Below, one piece after another: positions 34,985 through 43,260 of a stretch of 64,000 nucleotides of DNA. The notes under the pieces were generated by a model. The model was not told the DNA's origin, searched no databases, and saw only the letters and a list, made by a program, of their open reading frames with translations. The translations under genes and the position numbers were made by a program. Source of the stretch: Gordonia paraffinivorans NBRC 108238 (GTDB lineage Bacteria > Actinomycetota > Actinomycetes > Mycobacteriales > Mycobacteriaceae); contig NZ_BAOQ01000014.1 of the NCBI RefSeq assembly GCF_000344155.1, positions 1 through 64,000 of the forward strand. Reading direction: 5' to 3'. The number at the start of each line of letters is the position of its first letter. Position 1 is the first letter of the stretch.

Positions 34985-35449
34985 TCAGAACACCAGGACG
35001 CGCAGGTTTTCCGCGACGCAGGCCGGCTTGGCCTCGCCCTCGATCTCGACGGTGTTGGTGACGACCATGTTCACACCCTTGGGGGTCTCCTCGATCGAGG
35101 TGATGACCGCGTTCGAGCGGATACGCGCCCCCACCTTGACCGGGTTCGGGAACCGCACCTTGTTCATGCCGTAGTTGAGCACGAGCCTGGGGCCCTCGAT
35201 GGTGAAGATGTTGCCCGCCAGCATCGGAAGCAGCGACAGCGTGAGGTAACCGTGGGCGATGGTGGTGCCGAACGGACCCGACTTCGCCCGCTCGGGATCG
35301 GTGTGGATCCACTGGTGGTCGCCGGTGGCGTCGGCGAAGGCGTCGATGCGGTCCTGCGTGATCTCCAGCCACTCGCCCGAGCCGAGATCCTCGCCGATCG
35401 CCGCCTTGAGTTCCTCGACACTTGTGAACGTCCGTGTGCTGTTCGTCAT
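34985..35449 (-). CDS. MaoC-like (R)-hydratase, HtdZ/Rv0130 type
   Basis: This 154-residue single hot-dog-fold protein carries the hydratase-2 motif FADATGDHQWIHTDPERA, with the catalytic Asp/His pair, followed by GTTIAHGYLTLSLLP. It should hydrate trans-2-enoyl-CoA to (R)-3-hydroxyacyl-CoA. The length is normal for single-domain MaoC proteins. Its divergent neighbour starts 26 bp away. Confidence 0.92.
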   Translation of the reverse strand: MTNSTRTFTSVEELKAAIGEDLGSGEWLEITQDRIDAFADATGDHQWIHTDPERAKSGPFGTTIAHGYLTLSLLPMLAGNIFTIEGPRLVLNYGMNKVRFPNPVKVGARIRSNAVITSIEETPKGVNMVVTNTVEIEGEAKPACVAENLRVLVF

Positions 35450-35474
35450 AGTCGCCGTAGTCTACCGTGGCCCC

Positions 35475-36011
35475 ATGAGCACACCGCGAGTCGCACCCGG
35501 GGGTCTGAGGGAGCTCGGTCCGTTCAATTTCGTCTTCGCGCGCGGGGCCGCCCGAGTGATCGGCGTCGAGGATGCGCACATCTTCTCGACACTCGGTCGG
35601 GCGAAGGGGCTCTTCCGCGGGTGGCTGCATTTCAGCGGCCGGATGATGCCCTTCGGCTCGCTGCCCCGCAAGGACACCGAGATGGTGATCATCCGGGTCG
35701 CCCACCTCCGCGGGTGCGAGTACGAACTCGATCACCACCGGCGCCTGGGCCGTCGCGCCGGGATCACCGACGCCGAGTTCGACCGAATCCTCGAGGGACC
35801 GGATGGGGGGTGGGGCGATCGCGAACGCGCCATCCTCCGTGCGGTCGACGAACTCGTCACCGGCAAGGACGTCTCCGACATCGCCTGGGCCGCGCTGTCG
35901 AGGCACCTCGACGCGCGGCGGCTCATCGAGTTCACCCTTCTGGTGGGCCAGTACGACAGCCTGGCGACGACGATCCACACCCTGCGCATCCAGCGCGATC
36001 GCCACGTCTGA
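35475..36011 (+). CDS. Carboxymuconolactone decarboxylase/AhpD-like protein
   Basis: This 178-residue all-helical protein has the CMD pattern IIRVAHLRGCEYELDHH. The AhpD Cys-x-x-Cys is reduced to a single Cys (C-E-Y-E), with the conserved downstream His pair retained. A peroxidase role is therefore less likely than a CMD-like role. Related proteins are common beside lipid catabolism genes. ATG 35475 was chosen because it begins the homologous region. Confidence 0.82.
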   Translation: MSTPRVAPGGLRELGPFNFVFARGAARVIGVEDAHIFSTLGRAKGLFRGWLHFSGRMMPFGSLPRKDTEMVIIRVAHLRGCEYELDHHRRLGRRAGITDAEFDRILEGPDGGWGDRERAILRAVDELVTGKDVSDIAWAALSRHLDARRLIEFTLLVGQYDSLATTIHTLRIQRDRHV

Positions 36012-36035
36012 CACGACGCCCGGAGAGGATCGCCA

Positions 36036-36695
36036 ATGGAGCCGATCAGCAGGTTGCTGATGCGAAACCCGGTCTTCGCCGGTGTCTACGAACGCATCTG
36101 GCGGCCGACGTTCACCCGGTTGTTCAGCCTCGGCGGAAGCGCCACCGAGGATTACGACCGCGCGTTGCGCGCCTGGCTGGCCCGCCCCGGAGAGCGGCTC
36201 GTCCTCGACGTGGCCTGCGGGCCGGGCAATTACACCCGTCTGATCGCCGACGGGCTGACCGGGGACGGCCAATGCGTGGGAATCGACTTCTCGCCGGCGA
36301 TGCTCCGGCAGGCCGTCCGCACCAACGCGACCGGACGGGCAACCTATCTCCGAGCCGATGCCCACGCGATCCCGTTCGCGGACAACACCTTCGACGTGGT
36401 CACCTGTCTCGCCGCGCTCTACCTCATCCCCGATCCGCTGTCGGTGATCGACGAGATGGTGCGCGTCGCCCGCCCCGGCGGCGACATCGTGATCTTCACC
36501 TCGGTGGCGACCGAGCTGACCTCCCTGCCCGGTGTCCGCTTCGCCGTCGAGGCCGCCACCGGATTCCACATCTTCGACGAGCACGCCGTCGTCGACCGCC
36601 TCCGAGCGGCCGGCGCGGTCGACGTCGAGCAGACGATCACCGGCCAAGGCCAGTACGTGTTGGGCGTCGCGCCCGACTCCCGTCCGACCCCTTGA
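36036..36695 (+). CDS. Class I SAM-dependent methyltransferase
   Basis: This 219-residue methyltransferase has motif I LDVACGPGNYT (about 57-67), an acidic motif II (VGIDFS) and the post-motif VARPGGD turn. It resembles the UbiE/COQ5 type of small-molecule or lipid methyltransferases. GGAGAGGATCGCCA precedes the ATG. It is 25 bp after the CMD-like gene. Confidence 0.87.
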   Translation: MEPISRLLMRNPVFAGVYERIWRPTFTRLFSLGGSATEDYDRALRAWLARPGERLVLDVACGPGNYTRLIADGLTGDGQCVGIDFSPAMLRQAVRTNATGRATYLRADAHAIPFADNTFDVVTCLAALYLIPDPLSVIDEMVRVARPGGDIVIFTSVATELTSLPGVRFAVEAATGFHIFDEHAVVDRLRAAGAVDVEQTITGQGQYVLGVAPDSRPTP

Positions 36696-36730
36696 CGGTT
36701 TGCAGTATCGTCTTCCTCGAAATAGGGAGG

Positions 36731-36749
36731 TTAGGTATGTCTAACGAAA
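36731..36749 (+). promoter_or_regulatory. Iron-box-like (IdeR/DtxR) sequence over the methyltransferase start
   Basis: TTAGGTATGTCTAACGAAA matches the 19-bp IdeR consensus TTAGGTTAGGCTAACCTAA at 14 positions. It overlaps the ATG of the gene at 36737. A TATCGT -10-like hexamer lies about 25 bp upstream, which would place the box just after the transcription start. Confidence 0.45.
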
Positions 36750-37555
36750 CTTCGGCGGCGGATCAGTTGCCGTTCCACCAGCGCAAGACCGAGGACATGC
36801 CCGGTCATTGGCTGCTGGCCCGACTCGGCAAGCGCGTGCTCCGACCGGGTGGACTCGAGCTCACCGAGAGCCTGCTCGACGACGCCGGGATCGACGGGGC
36901 CGACGTCCTCGAGATCGCCCCCGGCCTGGGGAAGACCGCGACGGCGATTCTCGAGCGCTCACCGCGCAGTTACGTCGGCGTCGACGACGACCCGAACGCG
37001 GTCGAGCTGACCAAGGGCGCCATCGGCGGCCGCGGCCGCGTCTTGCCCGGGGATGCGTCGTCGACCGGACTCGACGACGAGAGCGCCGACGTCGCCATCG
37101 GCGAGGCCATGCTGACCATGCAGTCCGACCGCAACAAGGCCAAGATCGTGCAGGAGGCCTTCCGCGTGCTGCGTCCGGGCGGCCGCTACGCCATCCACGA
37201 GCTCGCGATCAACCCCGACACCCTCCCCGACGAGGAGAAGACCGAGATCCGCAAGTCGCTCGCCCGGTCGATCAAGGTCAACGCCCGTCCGCTCACCGAG
37301 GCCGAGTGGCGCAAGCTCCTCACCGACGCCGGCTTCGAGGTCACCAAGGTCCGCTTCGCCAAGATGGCGCTGCTCGAGCCGCGTCGCGTCATCGCCGACG
37401 AGGGGCTCGGCGGCGCGCTGAAGTTCGTGGCCAACGTGCTCCGCGACGGCGACGCACGCAAGCGCGTGCTGGCGATGCGTTCGACCTTCACCAAGTACAA
37501 GTCGCACATGGCCGCCATCGAGGTCATCGCGACCAAGCCGGGGAAGTCCGCATGA
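36737..37555 (+). CDS. Class I SAM-dependent methyltransferase, first gene of cupin operon
   Basis: This 272-residue methyltransferase has motif I VLEIAPGLGKT (about 56-66), VGVDDDP and FRVLRPGGRY. A GGGAGG ribosome binding site lies 7 nt before the ATG. The start codon sits inside an iron-box-like sequence (36731-36749), so expression may respond to iron. The cupin gene starts in its stop codon (ATGA). The substrate is unknown. Confidence 0.87.
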   Translation: MSNETSAADQLPFHQRKTEDMPGHWLLARLGKRVLRPGGLELTESLLDDAGIDGADVLEIAPGLGKTATAILERSPRSYVGVDDDPNAVELTKGAIGGRGRVLPGDASSTGLDDESADVAIGEAMLTMQSDRNKAKIVQEAFRVLRPGGRYAIHELAINPDTLPDEEKTEIRKSLARSIKVNARPLTEAEWRKLLTDAGFEVTKVRFAKMALLEPRRVIADEGLGGALKFVANVLRDGDARKRVLAMRSTFTKYKSHMAAIEVIATKPGKSA

Positions 37556-37881
37556 GCGGCGCCACGGTGGTCACCGGCCTGACCGAGGGCACACCCAAGG
37601 ACGGGGACCGTCCCGACATCTCGGTTCTCTCGCGCAACGACGGCGCGAACGTCATCCGCCTGTCGTTCCGGGCCGGACAGGCCATGCCCGATCATTGCGC
37701 CGGGCGTCCGATTCTCGTCATCGGCCAGACCGGCGAGATCGACTTCACCGTCGAGGGCGAGACCACCCGCCTCGAGCACGGGGTCGCAATCCACGTGAAC
37801 GCCAACGTCCCGCATGCGCTGGAAGCCCGGTCCGATGCGGTGGTGACCCTCGTCGTGTTGGAGAATCCGAACACGAACTGA
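37552..37881 (+). CDS. Small cupin-domain protein
   Basis: This 109-residue single cupin has the two half-motifs AMPDHCAGRPILVIGQTGEI and HVNANVPHALEA, consistent with a metal- or ligand-binding barrel. Enzymatic activity is not evident. It is translationally coupled to the methyltransferase by ATGA, and the two may act on the same compound or in the same response. Confidence 0.85.
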   Translation: MSGATVVTGLTEGTPKDGDRPDISVLSRNDGANVIRLSFRAGQAMPDHCAGRPILVIGQTGEIDFTVEGETTRLEHGVAIHVNANVPHALEARSDAVVTLVVLENPNTN

Positions 37882-37921
37882 CCACCACGGGTGTGGGCGC
37901 GTCGAGAGCGGAGGATCACAC

Positions 37922-38587
37922 ATGGCGACCAGGCAGCGCGACAAGATCATCGCCCTGCTCGGCGAGTCCGACGAGCCGATGGTCGCCGCGGACATCTCGA
38001 CGCGCCTGCACCTGCACGTCACCACGGCCCGGTTCCACCTGGCCAAGCTCGTCGAGGCGGGGCGGGTCGAGACGACGACGGTGCCGACGCCCGGCGTCGG
38101 ACGGCCTCGTGTCGGTTACCGTCTCGTGCGCCGGCCACCCACCGACGCCCTCCTGGGACATCTGCTGAGCCGCCTCGGGAGCACTCAGGCCGCCCGCGAG
38201 CACGCCGGCGCCGAGGCCGGACGCCTGTGGGCCGAGCAACACGCCCGCCCCGTCAGCGCGGACGGCCTGCCCGATCCGGTGACGGTTGCCGCCGAGACGC
38301 TTTCCGAGCTCGGTTTCCAGGTGTCGAACATCGTGAGCGCCTTCGGGTCTCATGAGCTGCGCCTGTGCGCGTGCCCACTCCAGGACATCGCGCGGTCGCA
38401 CCCCGAGGTGGCCCGCGGCGTCGCCCGCGGCGTCATCGAACAGGCGCTGGCGACGAGTTCTCCCGCGCTCATCTCGCAGTACGGCGTCGCCGTGTCGCCG
38501 GACCCGGCCGGCGGCGACTGCGAGATCGTCCTGCGGCTGGCCCCACTGCGCTGCGATGCGGGAACCGTCGCGACGCCTCCAAGATGA
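37922..38587 (+). CDS. Helix-turn-helix regulator with C-terminal Cys cluster (SufR-like)
   Basis: This 221-residue protein has an N-terminal ArsR/DeoR-type winged helix (about 3-65; MVAADISTRLHLHVTTARFH). Its C-terminal domain contains the Cys pattern LCACPLQDIARSHPEV and, later, GGDCE and PLRC. In SufR-type regulators Cys in this domain hold an iron-sulphur cluster; here four Cys are present but the spacing is unusual. GGAGG precedes the ATG. It ends just before an iron-box-like cluster, so a link to iron or Fe-S status is plausible. Confidence 0.82.
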   Translation: MATRQRDKIIALLGESDEPMVAADISTRLHLHVTTARFHLAKLVEAGRVETTTVPTPGVGRPRVGYRLVRRPPTDALLGHLLSRLGSTQAAREHAGAEAGRLWAEQHARPVSADGLPDPVTVAAETLSELGFQVSNIVSAFGSHELRLCACPLQDIARSHPEVARGVARGVIEQALATSSPALISQYGVAVSPDPAGGDCEIVLRLAPLRCDAGTVATPPR

Positions 38588-38604
38588 GGCTTCCTTGAGC
38601 ACTT

Positions 38605-38623
38605 TCAGGTGAGGCTTGCCTAA
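38605..38623 (+). promoter_or_regulatory. Iron-box-like (IdeR/DtxR) sequence upstream of the MTB12-like operon
   Basis: TCAGGTGAGGCTTGCCTAA matches 15 of 19 positions of the IdeR consensus. Weaker look-alikes flank it (38578-38595, GATGAGGCTTCC; 38636-38652, GATTAGGTTTCTC). It is 77-95 bp upstream of the start at 38700. Confidence 0.6.
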
Positions 38624-38699
38624 AACAATTTCGAGGATTAGGTTTCTCTCAAAGTCGACGGCGGACCACCACCGCCGAAAACAGGAGGGACCCAACGTC

Positions 38700-39179
38700 A
38701 TGCATTCCGTCCGCAGGATGACCATCGCCGTGCTCGCGGCTCTCGTCGCCGTCATCGGGCTCGTCGCGACCACCGGCGGAGCCTCGGCCGCCAAGACCTT
38801 CCCGCCGAACTTCAAGGTCACCACCGACCGGCCCACCCTGGCGGACCTCAACGACATCGTCGAGTTCCTGGTGGAGACCCCGGCATCGGATCAGGCGAAG
38901 GCCGCCAACGTCGAGGGCGGCATGAACGCGGTGATCGTCCCGAAGACCGTGTACCAGCTGGGCCTCTTCCGCGCCCCGCGCGGCTGGAACGAGGTGACCG
39001 GGCCCCTGGTACAGAAGGGCAACAGCGTCACCGCGACCCTGAACAGCGGCTCGGCCGGTCGTCCGACCATCCGGATGACCATCGAGTTCAAGAAGCTCGA
39101 CGGCAACTGGAAGCTCGCGGCGAACTCGCTGTGCCAGGGCGTCAAGACCGTCGGACTCAACATCTACTGCAACCGCTGA
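38700..39179 (+). CDS. Secreted MTB12-like low-molecular-weight protein
   Basis: This 159-residue protein has a clear Sec signal peptide ending G-G-A-S-A-A-K. The mature domain runs PTLADLNDIVEFL, VEGGMNAVI, ending GNWKLAANSLCQGVK. The order of these blocks resembles the mycobacterial MTB12/CFP-2 antigen family. The function of that family is unknown. AGGAGG precedes ATG 38700. It is 4 bp from the ABC ATPase gene, and an iron-box-like site lies in its promoter. Confidence 0.78.
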   Translation: MHSVRRMTIAVLAALVAVIGLVATTGGASAAKTFPPNFKVTTDRPTLADLNDIVEFLVETPASDQAKAANVEGGMNAVIVPKTVYQLGLFRAPRGWNEVTGPLVQKGNSVTATLNSGSAGRPTIRMTIEFKKLDGNWKLAANSLCQGVKTVGLNIYCNR

Positions 39180-39183
39180 CCCG

Positions 39184-39903
39184 GTGCTCGACATCGACGG
39201 CCTGTCTGTCCACATGGGCGGGCAGGCCGTTCTCGACGGGGTGAGCACCCGCGTCGAGAACGGCCAACTCGTCTACCTCCTCGGCCGCAACGGCACCGGC
39301 AAGACGACGCTTTTGAAGACCATCTGCGGAATCATGCCGGCCACCTCCGGCCGAATCCTGATCGACGGCAGGCGTTTCCCCGAACTGCCCGCACCTCCAC
39401 AGGTGATCGGCATGCACCTCGGCACCGACGCCGCCCACCCGGGTCACACCGCACGACGCCACCTGAGCTGGCTGGCGCGCGCCGGCGGCATCCCGGTGTC
39501 GCGCGTGGACGAGGTCCTCGAGCTCGTCGATCTCACCGATGTCGCCCGACGCCGGGTCGTCGACTTCTCGCTGGGCATGCGGCAACGCCTCGGCATCGCC
39601 GCCGCCCTGCTCGGCGATGCACGCACACTCGTCCTCGACGAGCCGGTGAACGGTCTCGACATCGACGGAATCCGCTGGCTGCGAACGCTTCTCCGCTCGC
39701 TCGCGGACGAGGGCCGTAGTCTTCTGATCGCCTCGCATCATCTCGACGAGGTCGCCCGCACCGCAGACCGCGTGGTCGTCCTCGATTCCGGCCGCGTCGC
39801 CGCCGACGCGCGGGTCGACGAATTCGTCGGCGCCCACGCCGATCTCGAGGAGGCCTACCTGTCCGCCGTGTCCCGGCCCCGGTCCGCGGGAGTGCCCCGG
39901 TGA
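39184..39903 (+). CDS. ABC transporter ATP-binding protein
   Basis: This 239-residue stand-alone ATPase has Walker A GRNGTGKTT (about 34-42), signature FSLGMRQRL, Walker B TLVLDEPVNGLD and switch His in SHHLDE. It is of the BcrA/DrrA/CcmA type, which usually pairs with a six-helix permease; the permease starts within its stop (GTGA). The GTG start lies 4 bp after the MTB12-like gene. The cargo is unknown. The promoter context suggests an iron link, but the type is more often an exporter. Confidence 0.92.
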   Translation: MLDIDGLSVHMGGQAVLDGVSTRVENGQLVYLLGRNGTGKTTLLKTICGIMPATSGRILIDGRRFPELPAPPQVIGMHLGTDAAHPGHTARRHLSWLARAGGIPVSRVDEVLELVDLTDVARRRVVDFSLGMRQRLGIAAALLGDARTLVLDEPVNGLDIDGIRWLRTLLRSLADEGRSLLIASHHLDEVARTADRVVVLDSGRVAADARVDEFVGAHADLEEAYLSAVSRPRSAGVPR

Positions 39904-40754
39904 CGACGACGTTGTCCGCCGTCGCCGGTCAGATCGGCCGCGGCACCCGCGCCGAACTCACCCGCGTGGGCGGGGCCCGCAGCATCCTTCTCTACGGACT
40001 CGTGCCGGGTGCGGTGTTGCTGCCGCTGGCGATCACGCTCGGCGTCGCCACCGTCGCCGAGCGGTTCGCCTCCATCTCGAGCAGCATCCAGGTCACCTCG
40101 GTGACCACCACCAACTCGGTCTACTGGGTCATCACCTTCACCGTGATGATCTGGGCGGTCGTCGCGGCGTATGCGCAGGCGACGGCCGAACGCGGTCCGC
40201 TCGGCGAGCTGGCCCGGTATCTGTATCCCCGTCGATGGACGGGCCTGGTGTCGCGCTGGATCGCCTACGGCGTGGGCGCCGCGGTCTGCAGCGCCGCGCT
40301 GGTCGCCCTCGTGATGGCGATCCTGCCGACGTTCTTCCCGAAGGTCTACGCCGGCGTGGACATCGGCTCGGCCGCGGGTGTCCGGTTCCTCGTCGCGGTG
40401 CCGGTCTTCGCCGTCTGCGCCGTCGGCATCGGTGTCGGGCTCGCCGCGATCGTCGGCCATCCCGCGGGAACCGTTGTGGGTCTTCTCGGTTGGGCCTACG
40501 TCATCGAGAACGCGATCAGTCTCGTCCCGAACGGCTACACGTTGCAGAACTACATGCCGTTCCTCAACGGCACCTATGGCACCGGCCAGGAGCTCGCCTT
40601 CATGCCGCCGTGGGGCCCCACCGGCGGCCTGGTGTACTGCGCCGCGATCGCGGTGGTGTTGTTCGCACTCGGTTGCGCCGCGGTGGCGCTGCGGGCGAAG
40701 CAGGTCGGTGGCCGGCGACGCTCCGGCGGGCGGCACCGTCAGATCGACCGGTAG
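39900..40754 (+). CDS. ABC transporter permease
   Basis: This 284-residue membrane protein has about six transmembrane segments and a short basic C-terminus. It is of the ABC-2 type by layout. It overlaps the ATPase gene by 4 nt. Its last 16 bp overlap the 3' end of the convergent glycosylase gene. Confidence 0.87.
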   Translation: MTTTLSAVAGQIGRGTRAELTRVGGARSILLYGLVPGAVLLPLAITLGVATVAERFASISSSIQVTSVTTTNSVYWVITFTVMIWAVVAAYAQATAERGPLGELARYLYPRRWTGLVSRWIAYGVGAAVCSAALVALVMAILPTFFPKVYAGVDIGSAAGVRFLVAVPVFAVCAVGIGVGLAAIVGHPAGTVVGLLGWAYVIENAISLVPNGYTLQNYMPFLNGTYGTGQELAFMPPWGPTGGLVYCAAIAVVLFALGCAAVALRAKQVGGRRRSGGRHRQIDR

Positions 40755-41623
40755 TCGCGCACCGACATGCGCGCACCGCGACGTTCGCGCCGGACACCGT
40801 ACAACTCGATCATCCGTACCACTCGGTTGCGGTGTCCCGCATAGGGTTCGAGGAGTTCGAGCATTCCGTCGTCGTCGACCGCCTGTCCGATGAGGGTGGT
40901 GCCGACGAGCGTCGGGATGTGATAGTCGCCGACCGACACGGCATCGGCGTCGCCGATCGCCCGCGACCTGGTCTCCGCCTCGGTCCAGACGCCCACTCCG
41001 CGTAGCACCGTCAGTTTGTCGGGGTGGCGTTCGACGTCGAGGGCGGTCGCGCCGCGAATGGTGCGCATGCGCACCGGTTCGATGCCGCTGCGATGCCACT
41101 CCCACGACGGGATGTCGGCCCACGCCCGGCGCGGCATCGGGACCCGCATCGTGTCGGGAACCGGGCCCGGGGCGGGTTCCCCGTAGCGGCGCAACAGATA
41201 CCGCCAGGCACGCCAGGCCTCTGCGCCGACCACCTTCTGCTCCAGGATCGCCGGGACGAGTGCCTCCCAGACCCGTCCGCTGCGGCCGATGCGCAGGCCC
41301 TCCGCACGGCGGACCAGACCGGCGACGACCGCGTCGCGCACGGGCATCGACTCCGGGGAGTCGGAGGCACCGAGCATGTCGGGCATCATCTCCAGCAGCC
41401 AGTCGGCCCCCGGGCCCCATGCCCGGCCAAGCACCCGGCCCCCGCTCCGCCGGATCGAGAGTGTGCCGGGACCGTCGGGGGTGTGCACGACGCGCCAGAC
41501 GGATCCGTCCGTGCCGTAGGCGAACGCGGGGTCGCCACCGCCCCGCCGGTGATGCCCGAGTGTGGCGCGCAGATCCAAGGGCCATGGCAGCGGCCATTCC
41601 CGGACCCGTTCGGCAGCGCTCAT
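40739..41623 (-). CDS. DNA-3-methyladenine glycosylase-like protein (HhH-GPD)
   Basis: This 294-residue protein of the AlkA-like HhH-GPD group has a helical middle part with LVPAILEQKVVG and a hairpin region LRGVGVWTEAETRSRA. The catalytic Asp is expected in SVGDYHIP. Such enzymes remove alkylated bases in base-excision repair. ATG 41623 starts the conserved region; the frame is open to 41662. Confidence 0.85.
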   Translation of the reverse strand: MSAAERVREWPLPWPLDLRATLGHHRRGGGDPAFAYGTDGSVWRVVHTPDGPGTLSIRRSGGRVLGRAWGPGADWLLEMMPDMLGASDSPESMPVRDAVVAGLVRRAEGLRIGRSGRVWEALVPAILEQKVVGAEAWRAWRYLLRRYGEPAPGPVPDTMRVPMPRRAWADIPSWEWHRSGIEPVRMRTIRGATALDVERHPDKLTVLRGVGVWTEAETRSRAIGDADAVSVGDYHIPTLVGTTLIGQAVDDDGMLELLEPYAGHRNRVVRMIELYGVRRERRGARMSVRDYRSI

Positions 41624-41751
41624 CTCACCGAGCGTAGCCCCACGACCGCGTGCGGCGGCCATGCCGATCGGCCCGCGAACGACCGCGAGCCGGTGACCTG
41701 ATCGGCCACCGGCTCGCGGTGAGTCTCTCCGGCGTCACGCCGGGACCGGCG

Positions 41752-42990
41752 TCAGAGCGCGTATGCGCCGCGGTTGCTCGCGGCCTTGCCCTCCTTGAGG
41801 ACCAGCAGGATGTTGGACTGGTCGGCCAGCGAGTCGATGTCGGCGAGCGGATCGCCCTTCACGACCACGACGTCGGCGAGCTTTCCCGCCTCCAGGGTGC
41901 CCAGCTTGTCGTCGACGCCACACAGCTCCGCCGAGGTCTTGGTGCCGGCGACGATCGCCTGCAGCGGGGTCATGCCGCCGAACTTCACCAGGCAGCCGAG
42001 CTCGCCGAGGGTGGCGCCGTGGTCGGGGACCAGACCGGCGTCGGTGCCGACCGCGACCTTGACGCCCGCCTCGATCGACGCGGCGATCGACTCGTGGGCG
42101 AGCTTGTGCCACTTCTCGGACTTCGCGACGGCCTGCGGGGTCGCGGTGTCGGGCTTGAGGGTCTCGATGAGGGTGGGGACCAGGAACTGGCCGCGCTCCA
42201 CCATCTCCTGACGGAGTTCGTCGGTGAGTGCGTAGCCGTGCTCGATGGAGTGCGCGCCGCCCTGGACCGCGGCCTGGATGCCGAGGAAGCCGATGGCGTG
42301 TGCGGCGACCTTGCGACCGCCGTAGTTGTTCGCCTCCTCGACGAGGGCCGCGACGATCTCGGTGCGGGCACCGAGCCAGTCCGGGTCGTCGCTGGGCGAG
42401 GAGACGCCGCCACTGGATGCGACCTTGATGACGTCGACGCCGCTGCGCAGCAGCTCGCGGACGGCCTTGCGGGCCTCGTCGACGGTGTCGACCAGCTCAC
42501 CGCCGATGATGCCGGTTCCGCTGAGCCCGGACGGGATGTGGAAGTCGGCGTGACCGCCGGTCTGGCTGAGCATCTTGTCGGCGACCAGCAGGCGCGGACC
42601 GGCGACGAGGCCGTGGGCCACCGCGTCGCGAACGCCCACGTCGATGCCCATGAGGTCGCGGACGGTGGTGACACCGGCGTCGATGGTGGCCTTGAGCCGG
42701 TCGATCAGCTCGAAGTAGCGGTACGACGGCGGGACCATCGCCGCCATGATCGGCGACCCCTTGGTGCCGGGAAGCGACAGATGCACGTGGCAGTCGAAGA
42801 ATCCGGGGGTGACGGTGTTGCCGCCGACATCGATCTTGACCGGCTTCTTCGATTCGTCGACCTGCGGAGCACCCGAAGCCGCGCCCGCGTAGGCGATCTT
42901 GTTGTCTTCGATGACGACGACCGCGTCGGCAATCGCGTCGGCTCCGGTCCCGTCGATCAGGCGGGCGTTGTGCAGGATCGTTGTGGTCAT
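41752..42990 (-). CDS. Metal-dependent amidohydrolase (prolidase-type)
   Basis: This 412-residue amidohydrolase-superfamily enzyme has all metal-site motifs: FFDCHVHL (H-x-H), VIKVASSGG (likely carboxylated Lys), AAHAIG, IEHGY and GTDAG. It resembles imidazolonepropionase-like prolidases that cleave dipeptide or N-acyl amino acid bonds. AGAGG precedes the ATG. A perfect ATAACC/GGTTAT dyad covers the start region (42989-43003). Confidence 0.9.
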   Translation of the reverse strand: MTTTILHNARLIDGTGADAIADAVVVIEDNKIAYAGAASGAPQVDESKKPVKIDVGGNTVTPGFFDCHVHLSLPGTKGSPIMAAMVPPSYRYFELIDRLKATIDAGVTTVRDLMGIDVGVRDAVAHGLVAGPRLLVADKMLSQTGGHADFHIPSGLSGTGIIGGELVDTVDEARKAVRELLRSGVDVIKVASSGGVSSPSDDPDWLGARTEIVAALVEEANNYGGRKVAAHAIGFLGIQAAVQGGAHSIEHGYALTDELRQEMVERGQFLVPTLIETLKPDTATPQAVAKSEKWHKLAHESIAASIEAGVKVAVGTDAGLVPDHGATLGELGCLVKFGGMTPLQAIVAGTKTSAELCGVDDKLGTLEAGKLADVVVVKGDPLADIDSLADQSNILLVLKEGKAASNRGAYAL

Positions 42991-43003
42991 AACCTCTGGT
43001 TAT
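42989..43003. promoter_or_regulatory. Inverted repeat over the amidohydrolase start
   Basis: ATAACC and GGTTAT arms flank the spacer TCT. Read leftward, TATAAC could be a -10 element whose transcript would begin within a few bases of the ATG, so the dyad may be an operator on a near-leaderless promoter. Confidence 0.45.
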
Positions 43004-43260
43004 ACCGTGTGCGCATTGTCGACTCGGAACCCTCCCGCGGCATTTCGCCGGTTGATCTGGCTTTTGTCACGAACGACCTGCCGCAAACGGCACGAAATTG
43101 ATCTGCGGTCCGTTTCGGGCCTCCGCCTAAGTGGAAGTGAGGGATTCGTGCCGATTTTCCTCATGAATCCCGCCCTCCGCGGCGTGGTCACTAGGCTCGC
43201 CGACGGTGCGCCGATCAGCGCACCGTCGATGAACACGATGAGTGAGGCAGTGACCAAACC

